A stretch of 64,000 bases of DNA. Origin: UBA1952 sp965246765 (GTDB taxonomy: Bacteria > Bacteroidota > Bacteroidia > Chitinophagales > Chitinophagaceae). Below are positions 24,145-30,651 of the stretch, piece after piece. The notes beneath the pieces are model-generated. The model did no database searches, was not told the origin of the DNA, and saw only the letters and a list, made by a program, of their open reading frames with translations. Each line of letters opens with the position of its first letter. The first letter of the stretch is position 1. Both the position numbers and the translations under genes were made by a program. Location of the stretch: positions 461,841-525,840 of the forward strand of contig CBDFFJ010000003.1 in the NCBI GenBank assembly GCA_965246765.1, read 5' to 3'.

Positions 24145-25980
24145 TCAACACAAGTTGGTGTCTAAAACAATAATCGCGACAGGCTGCTCTTCAGCAATTT
24201 TCTGTGCCGTGTCAATCACTTCAAATTCTATACCGCTTAGCTTTCTCCTTATGTCTTCAATAATAAGGGTTACCCGCTGCTCAATAAATATATCCAACGC
24301 GTTGTCTGGCATTGTTTCCTCCCGCGCCCACGTTAGAATTTGTTCAGGCAGTAAATGCGTAGGCATTATCGCCACAAATTCCGGCGTGTCGTAATCCTTC
24401 ATGTATTCTAAAGGATTTCTGTTGGTGATGTCAAGGTTAGTGCTAAAGGTTATGTAGGCAATGTTCATCAGGCTATCGCTGTGTATGCGATTATGATGCC
24501 TGTTATTCAGCACATACTCAGAGTTGGTTGGAAAAACATGATGGAGGTTTGGCTTATCAGTAGCGAAGAAGCGGTTATCTACATGGATGGGCCTGTCGCA
24601 ATGCTCCCAATCTTTTGGTTGCAGGCTGGCATACAGCGACAGTATGGCACGACTCATGCGGCCTTTTGAACTATAAGATGCAGCACGGAGTTTTTGCTTG
24701 TCAATCAGAAAGCTATTGAACTGATATGGCTGCCCATACTTCTGTTTGTCCAAAAAGTCTATGTGCTGGAAGAGTTGTGACGTGTTACTCAGCAAGTCTT
24801 CATTGTGCAGCGCGTTGAACCAGAAATATTGCTTGATGAATCCGTAACTCGGATTGGCATTCCGAAAAAAATACGCAACGATGGTAAAGTAGAAATAGCG
24901 GTACGGAATCAGGTATGGCGTTCTAATGTGAAGATGGTTTTCAAAGAAGTCAAACGTCTTTAAGATGGCTCGCTTCGCATCTTCCCAAATAGCAAGAATT
25001 TGCTCTGTCTTTATTTCGTTGAGGTATCGGTCGGTAATGTTTCTAACACCGCTATCTGGCACATTTCGGCTTATCAGTACGGCAAGAATTTGCAGATAGT
25101 CAAGGTCACTAATTCTTAAGAAAGGGCTATTGTTAGCGGTCTTAAAATCATCAATCAATTCTCTCAGATAAAACCCCTCCACTACTTGTGAGCCATTCGC
25201 GGCGCTTGCTGGCCTAAAAGTCTTTGCAACTACTATGTCAAAAATATTGAGCGGCTTACCGGCCTGATTAATGCGCTCAAATATTTGGCATACCTCGGCA
25301 ACCTGAATGCCTTTGACTTCAATGAAAGAGATGCGATAGTTGTCAAGTATTGCCTTCAAGCGACGCAGCTCTTCACGAATTGGATGGTCAAAATCCTTGT
25401 AGTCTGCATTCGCATGGTTGACCAAATTCCGTTCTAACGTCCCCATATCATTCTTGATGTCGATGAGCTTGACGATGAGCTTTTCGTCAAAGCGCTTCCG
25501 CTTTCCAATGTTTGGCCGTATTTCACCATTTCGGTCATCTATTTCATCCCAAAACAGGAAACGGTTTTTATAGCTCTCGTCATCAGTGTCACCGTCTGAT
25601 GGTACAGTTAAGTCCACATAAAGCGTAGGATTGAAGCCGTCTCTCCCTTCAATACTTCCCCCATAAAGGGAAGTAAGTAGAGATGTCGTTCTTTGTTGCC
25701 CATCCAATATGTACTGGTATTCTGTACGGGAGAAACTTGTATCGGTGATAAGATGTCCACCAATTTGCCGATGGTTCTGAAGCTGCAAATCAGTCTTCCA
25801 AATAAGGATGCTTCCGAGCGGATAAAATTTATAAATGCTGTCCCATAATTTCTTGACATTATCCTTGTCCCAAACGACATCTCTTTGAAAGGTTGGAATT
25901 TGATAATTTCTGCTTAGCAGCTCGTCCAGATAAGTTGTAAGGCCTTTATTTTCTGGCTTAATTCTGTCGGTATAATTCAT
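24145..25980 (-). CDS. GmrSD/DUF262-type restriction-like protein
   Basis: The 611-residue protein starts MNYTDRIKPENKGLTTYLDE and has the DUF262 NTPase-like motifs: IPTFQRDVVWDKDNVKKLWD at 28-47, SILIWKT, and ILDGQQRTTSLL with DGQQR at 93-97. The C-terminal part contains NLHHVFPTNSEYVLNN followed by SLMNIAYITFSTN, the H-x-FP...N...SxxN pattern of the DUF1524/HNH nuclease domain. DUF262+DUF1524 fusions are the single-chain form of GmrSD-type modification-dependent restriction enzymes, which attack DNA with modified bases. The gene is alone and upstream of the SMC operon, separated by 301 bp. It probably forms part of the island's defence content. Confidence 0.85.
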   Translation of the reverse strand: MNYTDRIKPENKGLTTYLDELLSRNYQIPTFQRDVVWDKDNVKKLWDSIYKFYPLGSILIWKTDLQLQNHRQIGGHLITDTSFSRTEYQYILDGQQRTTSLLTSLYGGSIEGRDGFNPTLYVDLTVPSDGDTDDESYKNRFLFWDEIDDRNGEIRPNIGKRKRFDEKLIVKLIDIKNDMGTLERNLVNHANADYKDFDHPIREELRRLKAILDNYRISFIEVKGIQVAEVCQIFERINQAGKPLNIFDIVVAKTFRPASAANGSQVVEGFYLRELIDDFKTANNSPFLRISDLDYLQILAVLISRNVPDSGVRNITDRYLNEIKTEQILAIWEDAKRAILKTFDFFENHLHIRTPYLIPYRYFYFTIVAYFFRNANPSYGFIKQYFWFNALHNEDLLSNTSQLFQHIDFLDKQKYGQPYQFNSFLIDKQKLRAASYSSKGRMSRAILSLYASLQPKDWEHCDRPIHVDNRFFATDKPNLHHVFPTNSEYVLNNRHHNRIHSDSLMNIAYITFSTNLDITNRNPLEYMKDYDTPEFVAIMPTHLLPEQILTWAREETMPDNALDIFIEQRVTLIIEDIRRKLSGIEFEVIDTAQKIAEEQPVAIIVLDTNLC

Positions 25981-26128
25981 GGTTGGTGGTTACTGGCTAA
26001 AAGTATGCAGCATTAATGAATCCGGCCCTTGCTATGACCTGCTGATATTGTAGAAACCCTCTGGTGCTACGCGTCTTTGCTGAGACTTGGGGCGTATCTT
26101 TTCAAGATCAACCTCGTTGATTGATTTG

Positions 26129-26833
26129 CTATACAGGACTTCCTAATCCCTGAACAAAGTTCCGCATCCCTTCCAGAATTCTTTCTGCCTGCTCATAGGC
26201 AAACCGAAATTCAAGGTGGCAACTCAGCCATTCTTCTATAGAAGGTTCAGCCAACAACTCCGCGAAAGAAGTCGCAAGATAATCCCGCACATCTTGTGGC
26301 GCACTCGCGCATTCCGTCCATATTTCGGGGCGGTTGTTCAGGATGTAGATAATGTCTTCAAAATCGGTGCTTGTCCGTCCGTCATTGTTACCTCGGTCGC
26401 CGAATGCTTCCAGCTTGGCTGCAAGAAAGTAAGGCGCGGTAAAAATGCGCACCGAAATATCATCAACCGGATGCGTAACGGACGTTTTGAAGCCTTCAGG
26501 ATACCACCTGCTGTTGAAGCCTAAAAAGGAGCCGTCAGTCGGCATAACATCAACGATAAAGCCCTGCACCCGGTAGCGGCAGATAACGCCGGACGTATCA
26601 TCATTCACAAAGCCGAGACCGCGCAGTCGCTCTTCCAGCGCAGCAAATGCGCCATAGGTGGTAAGCTCCACAACAATATCCACATCATCAGTTGGCCGCA
26701 CTTCCTCAGCGGCTGTATCTGTAGCATATAGTGACACGGTAGCGCCGCCGACGAATACAACCTCGTCTGATAGCGGCCCTAATTGCCGGCTGAGCGCACG
26801 GATGCGCAGTAGATTGGTACGGTCTGAACTCAA
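26129..26833 (-). CDS. Nucleotidyltransferase toxin, AbiEii-like
   Basis: The 234-residue product has the nucleotidyltransferase core: VFVGGATVSLYATD at about 27-40, then the metal-binding RPTDDVDIVVEL (D-x-D, about 48-59), then an antiparallel region with a third acidic candidate in GFIVDVMPTDG. Such proteins act as toxins in AbiE-type pairs, transferring nucleotides to tRNA or protein targets. A TTG codon (26831-26833) overlapping the antitoxin TGA by TTGA is the only start with full domain coverage; no in-frame ATG lies before the core. The neighbour upstream is its antitoxin. The motif residues are intact, so it is probably active when expressed without the antitoxin. Confidence 0.8.
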   Translation of the reverse strand: MSSDRTNLLRIRALSRQLGPLSDEVVFVGGATVSLYATDTAAEEVRPTDDVDIVVELTTYGAFAALEERLRGLGFVNDDTSGVICRYRVQGFIVDVMPTDGSFLGFNSRWYPEGFKTSVTHPVDDISVRIFTAPYFLAAKLEAFGDRGNNDGRTSTDFEDIIYILNNRPEIWTECASAPQDVRDYLATSFAELLAEPSIEEWLSCHLEFRFAYEQAERILEGMRNFVQGLGSPV

Positions 26834-27321
26834 GGTTTCAATAGTTTTTTCAGTTCGGCTTCTGCAAATTGCTTCTCGCGGGTCTTGCCCATACGAAGCA
26901 CATCTATAAGGGCAGCCGCATAATAAAGCTTATCATCAGTCTTTGCGGCTTCAGGCAAAGAGGGGTAAAGCGGATTAATCGTATAGCCACGTGCCACTCC
27001 CGAAGCATGGGGCCATACCAATACCTCGTTGCTGCTAAAGTGCTGGCTGATATCCGGATGGGAAACGGCGGTCGGAATGCCTCTGACAGGAGCGCCCGGC
27101 CTCACCGGAAAAACGTAGGGCAAGCCATATTTTATAAATTCCAACAGCGCACCGAGCGATATTTTGTCACCAACAATCAGCCCGGAATATTGGCTGCGCT
27201 GCATGGACTTTGAGATTTCGGAAGAGCTTATGCCCAATAAGTTGGAAAGTGCAGGCAAGGTAAATTTAGCCCGGCTTTCAAACACGAGCTTTATTAAGAC
27301 AATTACGTCTTGTGGCCGCAT
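26830..27321 (-). CDS. Winged-helix antitoxin of the nucleotidyltransferase toxin
   Basis: I place the start at the ATG 27319-27321, giving MRPQDVIVLIKLVFESRAKF (163 residues). This matches the family start M-[KR]-P-Q-D-V/I-x-V-L-x-K-L; the ATG six codons upstream (27337-27339) lies only five bases after the -7 box and would leave no leader. The N-terminal half is a winged helix (LPALSNLLGISSSEISKSMQ, with SSSE as recognition helix) and the C-terminal half has YTINPLYPSLPEAAK. It overlaps the toxin by four bases. It should bind the palindrome at 27356-27386 to repress its own operon. Confidence 0.8.
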   Translation of the reverse strand: MRPQDVIVLIKLVFESRAKFTLPALSNLLGISSSEISKSMQRSQYSGLIVGDKISLGALLEFIKYGLPYVFPVRPGAPVRGIPTAVSHPDISQHFSSNEVLVWPHASGVARGYTINPLYPSLPEAAKTDDKLYYAAALIDVLRMGKTREKQFAEAELKKLLKP

Positions 27322-27344
27322 CCCGTTATGCTCCTGCATGGTTA

Positions 27345-27352
27345 CAAATGTA
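27345..27352 (-). promoter_or_regulatory. -7 promoter box of the antitoxin-toxin operon
   Basis: The minus strand reads TACATTTG, an exact TAnnTTTG match, 24 bases before the ATG at 27319-27321. The palindromic operator lies immediately upstream, so a bound repressor would cover the -33 region. Confidence 0.65.
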
Positions 27353-27355
27353 AGC

Positions 27356-27386
27356 GTTTCTGTTTTCCAAATTGGAAAACAGAAAC
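27356..27386. promoter_or_regulatory. Perfect 31-bp palindromic operator before the antitoxin gene
   Basis: GTTTCTGTTTTCCAA and its exact reverse complement flank a single central A (27371): 15-bp arms without mismatch. It lies 3 bp upstream of the -7 box, and 34 bases before the chosen antitoxin start, and so suits a dimeric winged-helix repressor. It is not followed by a T run, so it is not a terminator. Confidence 0.7.
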
Positions 27387-27415
27387 ATTTAAATGTGTAT
27401 GGGTTGACAACTTAA

Positions 27416-28132
27416 CAGGGTTGCTTACTTGCCGACTTTTCATTTTCTGATTGCAACAAGAACGCCAAAGTGCTGAACGCACTCTTTATAAAGTTGCTGG
27501 ACGACTACAGCCTGAAACCGGAACTAAAAGCGCCGCTGATTGCCATGACAGGCAACATTTGGAAGGATATTGACAAGGAGCGGGACGAACTGGAAGGGGC
27601 CTATAAGAAGCAACTGGCGGAGGTAGAAAAGAAGATAGAGGGCATCGAGGAAAGCTACTTCGTGAACAAGGAAATGAGTCGTGAAACTTACGAGAAATTC
27701 AGTCAGCGGTTTGGGCAGCAAAGGGAAGAAGTTGCCCGACAGCTCAAGGAATTAGGCAGGAGCATTTCGAACCCTTCGGAAACGATGGAGGAAGCGATGG
27801 AGCTTTCACTGAAACTCGCTACAGTGTGGGCTTCCGGGTCTGTCGGTACTAAAGAAAAGCTGCAAAAACTGGTCTTTCCAGAGGGGATTATTTACGACAA
27901 GGAAAAAGGTGCATTTCGAACCCCGAAAGTGAATGCAGTTTTTGAGCTGATGTCAAGCCTGACAAGGGTTTCAGACAAAAAAGAAAGGCAACAAAAAGGA
28001 AGTGATTCCAATTTGTCGCCTCGTGTGCGCGTGGAGGGACTCGAACCCCCATGCCTCGCGGCGCCAGATCCTAAGTCTGGTACGTCTACCAATTTCGCCA
28101 CACGCGCATTGCGGAGGGCGAAGGTAAGTTGA
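27416..28132 (+). pseudogene. Truncated large serine recombinase (C-terminal part)
   Basis: The frame opens after a TAA at 27413-27415 and reads QGCLLADFSFSDCNKNAKVL, then LKPELKAPLIAMTGNIWKDI and a charged coiled coil (EGAYKKQLAEVEKKIEGIEE), then LVFPEGIIYDKEKGAFRTPK. This is the C-terminal half of Bacteroidota site-specific serine recombinases. The catalytic N-terminal domain is absent, so it is a relic. Past about 28015 the frame simply continues antisense through the tRNA-Leu gene (RVRVEGLEPPCLAAPDPKSG), which is not real recombinase sequence. It marks the right border of the island. Confidence 0.8.
28025..28106 (-). tRNA. tRNA-Leu (anticodon TAG)
   Basis: The minus strand folds into a cloverleaf: acceptor GCGCGTG/CACGCGC, anticodon stem CCAGA/TCTGG around the loop CTTAGGA (anticodon TAG), a long variable arm expected of leucine tRNAs (GCGCCGCGAGGC region), and the T-arm GGGGGTTCGAGTCCCTC. 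The 3' CCA is not encoded. The gene borders the recombinase remnant. Confidence 0.93.
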
Positions 28133-28208
28133 TAGGTTGAAAGGTTGTGAAGTTGATATGGCCGCTAAAGGAATTTTAATGTCTGTCAGCCAATCAGCCT
28201 ATCAACTT
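28125..28208. repeat. Inverted heptad-type repeat upstream of pheS
   Basis: AAGTTGATAGGTTGAAAGG on the left and (reverse-complemented) AAGTTGATAGGCTGATTGG on the right form two arms around about 60 bases. Each arm is a run of about 7-bp units (GTTGATA, GGTTGAA). It is one of three such spacers in this window. Confidence 0.65.
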
Positions 28209-28240
28209 CGCAACGTAACAACGCCCCTTACCTTCGCGCC

Positions 28241-29272
28241 ATGCAATCCTTACAGGAGCAAATAGCCGCTCATGAGGCGGAAATCAAGGCATTCGCGCCT
28301 GGTGATACGGCGGAGCTGGAGGCCTACCGGATAAAATACCTCGGCACCAAGGGCATTGTCAAAGCCATCTTCGGGGAGATGAAGAACGTGCCGGCGGAGC
28401 AAAAGAAAGAGGCCGGCCAGCAACTGAACGCATTCAAGCAATTAGCAGAAGGCAAGTATGCGGAGTTTGAACATCTTCAATCCCAAGCTCCCCCTTTAGG
28501 GGGCCGGGGGGTTGAAGATATTTCCCTGCCCGGCCCGGTTATTCCCTTCGGCACCCGCCACCCGCTGCGCGTGATAGAAAACCGCATCGTTCACATCTTT
28601 GAAAAGCTCGGCTTCTCCGAAGCCACCGGCCCGGAGATTGAAGACGACTGGCACAACTTCACTTCACTCAACATGCCCGCCGACCATCCGGCGCGCGACA
28701 TGCAGGATACGTTTTACGTCTCACAAAATCCTGATTGGGTGTTGCGCACGCACACCTCATCGGTTCAGGCGAGAATGCTGGAACAGGGCAGCCTGCCGCT
28801 GCGCGTAATATGCCCGGGCCGCGTTTACCGGAATGAGACCATTTCGGCGCGTGCGCACTGCTTCTTCCATCAATGCGAAGGGCTGTATGTGGACATAGAC
28901 GTTTCCTTCGCCGACCTGAAGCAGACGCTGTATTACTTCGTGACTGAAATGTTCGGCTCGGATACAAAGCTGCGCTTCCGGCCATCCTACTTCCCCTTTA
29001 CAGAGCCGAGTGCGGAGATGGATATTTCCTGCACCGTCTGCGGAGGCAGCGGCTGCAACCTATGCAAGCATACCGGCTGGGTAGAAATTCTCGGCTGCGG
29101 CATGGTGCATCCCAACATGCTGCGCAACTTCGGCATAGACCCGGATGTTTATAGCGGGTATGCCTTCGGCATGGGCGTAGAGCGCATCACGCAAATCAAA
29201 TACCGCGTCAACGACCTGCGGCTTTATTCGCAGAATGATGTGCGCTTTCTGCGACAGTTTGAAGCGCTATGA
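28241..29272 (+). CDS. pheS: Phenylalanine-tRNA ligase alpha subunit
   Basis: The 343-residue protein has a coiled N-terminal arm (1-80), then class II synthetase motifs: motif 1 around HPLRVIENRIVHIFEKLGFS, motif 2 RVICPGRVYRNETISARAHC, and motif 3 in GYAFGMGVERITQIKYRVND. It charges tRNA-Phe together with PheT. pheT is not adjacent. The linker between arm and catalytic core contains SQAPPLGGRGVED, which corresponds to a 47-bp palindrome inserted in frame and is not part of the usual family sequence. The motifs downstream are intact, so the enzyme is expected to be active. ATG at 28241 gives the standard start. Confidence 0.97.
   Translation: MQSLQEQIAAHEAEIKAFAPGDTAELEAYRIKYLGTKGIVKAIFGEMKNVPAEQKKEAGQQLNAFKQLAEGKYAEFEHLQSQAPPLGGRGVEDISLPGPVIPFGTRHPLRVIENRIVHIFEKLGFSEATGPEIEDDWHNFTSLNMPADHPARDMQDTFYVSQNPDWVLRTHTSSVQARMLEQGSLPLRVICPGRVYRNETISARAHCFFHQCEGLYVDIDVSFADLKQTLYYFVTEMFGSDTKLRFRPSYFPFTEPSAEMDISCTVCGGSGCNLCKHTGWVEILGCGMVHPNMLRNFGIDPDVYSGYAFGMGVERITQIKYRVNDLRLYSQNDVRFLRQFEAL
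28473..28519. repeat. Palindromic repeat inserted in frame inside pheS
   Basis: Outer arms ATCTTCAA / TTGAAGAT and inner arms CCCCC TTTA GGGGG give a 47-bp imperfect palindrome. It keeps frame and adds residues SQAPPLGGRGVED to the protein in an exposed linker. Confidence 0.7.
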
Positions 29273-29285
29273 GTCTAAAATCATT

Positions 29286-29342
29286 AGTAGAAAGTAGAAA
29301 GCAGTTTTGCAATTCTCAGATGCCGGCTTTCTACTTTCTACT
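29286..29342. repeat. Inverted heptad-type repeat between pheS and the epimerase gene
   Basis: AGTAGAAAGTAGAAAGC and its exact reverse complement GCTTTCTACTTTCTACT surround a 23-base loop. Each arm is a tandem of TAGAAAG heptamers. The stem could act as a terminator or a transcript-end hairpin for pheS, but there is no clear T run. Confidence 0.75.
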
Positions 29343-29359
29343 CTATACTTTTTACTAAA

Positions 29360-30358
29360 ATGATTTTAGTAACAGGCGCCAGCGGCTTTGTAGGTGCGCA
29401 TCTTACAAAACGCCTTTCAGATGGAGGCGGCTCAATCCGCGCCCTTTACAACAGCAACCCGCCGACGGTCGCAATGCAATCCTGGCCCGGCGTCCAATGG
29501 CAGCAGGCAGACTTGTTAGACATCTTCGCGGCTGATGAAGCAATGCAAGGCGTCACCAAAGTTTATCATTGCGCCGCCATCGTCTCCTTTAATCCCGCAC
29601 GGCGCAAAGAGCTTATCCATACCAACTGCGAGATGGCGTGCAACATCGTCAACGCAGCCTTAGACGCGGACGTGCGTAAGCTCGTCCACATTTCTTCTGT
29701 TGCGGCATTGGGCCGCGATGGCACCGGCAAGGAAATAACCGAAGAAGCCGAGTGGGAGGAAAGCCGCCGTAATTCCGGCTACGGCCTCAGCAAATACGCG
29801 GCTGAGATGGAGGTATGGCGCGGCATCGGCGAAGGATTGGAAGGCGCAATTCTGAACCCCGGCATCATCCTCGGCGAGCCGCTCAACCCCAAAAGCTGGG
29901 CGGAAGGCTCCGCTAAGCTGATGCAGGTAGCGCAGGATGAGTTTCCATATTATACAGACGGAATCACGGCCTTCGTGGATGTGCAGGATGTAGCGAAGGC
30001 CGCTATTGGCTTGATGCATTCTGATGTGGGTGGCGAGCGTTTCATCCTGAGCGAAGGCAATCGCCCCTTCCGCGAAATTTTTACGATGATGGCGGAAGCA
30101 CTTGGGCGGAAAGCTCCGCGGATTCACGCCAATGCTACCATGAGCGGCCTGGTGTGGCGCGCCTCCGCATTGAAGGCCGCATTCACAGGAGGCACGCCGA
30201 CCATCACGAAAGAAACGGCGCGCAATGCGCAGACGAAATCCTTTTACAAGGCCGACAAGATTTTTAGTGCTCTACCCGGCTTTGCCTACACGCCGATGGC
30301 GGAAACGATAGCGCGAATGGCCGCAGCATTCCAAGTGCATCTACATCCCACTACGTAG
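29360..30358 (+). CDS. NAD-dependent epimerase/dehydratase (extended SDR)
   Basis: The 332-residue enzyme has GASGFVGAHL (6-15) for NAD(P) binding, YHCAAIVSFNPA, S of VHISSVAALG, and Y-x-x-x-K in YGLSKYAAE, the full catalytic set. It resembles dihydroflavonol-4-reductase-like and ladderane-type extended SDRs that act on an aldehyde or sugar-nucleotide. No sugar-nucleotide operon is adjacent, so the substrate is unknown. It follows pheS after the heptad hairpin and is probably transcribed independently or as read-through. Confidence 0.88.
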   Translation: MILVTGASGFVGAHLTKRLSDGGGSIRALYNSNPPTVAMQSWPGVQWQQADLLDIFAADEAMQGVTKVYHCAAIVSFNPARRKELIHTNCEMACNIVNAALDADVRKLVHISSVAALGRDGTGKEITEEAEWEESRRNSGYGLSKYAAEMEVWRGIGEGLEGAILNPGIILGEPLNPKSWAEGSAKLMQVAQDEFPYYTDGITAFVDVQDVAKAAIGLMHSDVGGERFILSEGNRPFREIFTMMAEALGRKAPRIHANATMSGLVWRASALKAAFTGGTPTITKETARNAQTKSFYKADKIFSALPGFAYTPMAETIARMAAAFQVHLHPTT

Positions 30359-30651
30359 GGACACGCGCAGCGTGTCTGCAACATGCGGCCTACAATCACA
30401 AACAATTGGCATAATTATTTTCTGACCAATCCCGAAAGCTTCGTATTCTTGCAACATCGGACGGCCATCAGCGCCTTTCGCGGCTCAGGAATTCCATCTT
30501 AGCCGACCACGTTCCCGGTTTTCTTTTCTTTTTCTGTTTCTTCTTTTCGTCCCAGCGCCATGCGTCTGAGGTCTTTTTCAGAAATAATTCTTTTTGGCGT
30601 CCGGCTTTCATAGCCCATTCTAAAACGACGCCCCATTACCCAAGTCTCTTC

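Noticed and set aside
24100..24145. PIN-domain start (VLDTN) at the end of the DUF262 gene
   Set aside because: Only five residues match and a stop follows at once; no other PIN motif is found downstream.
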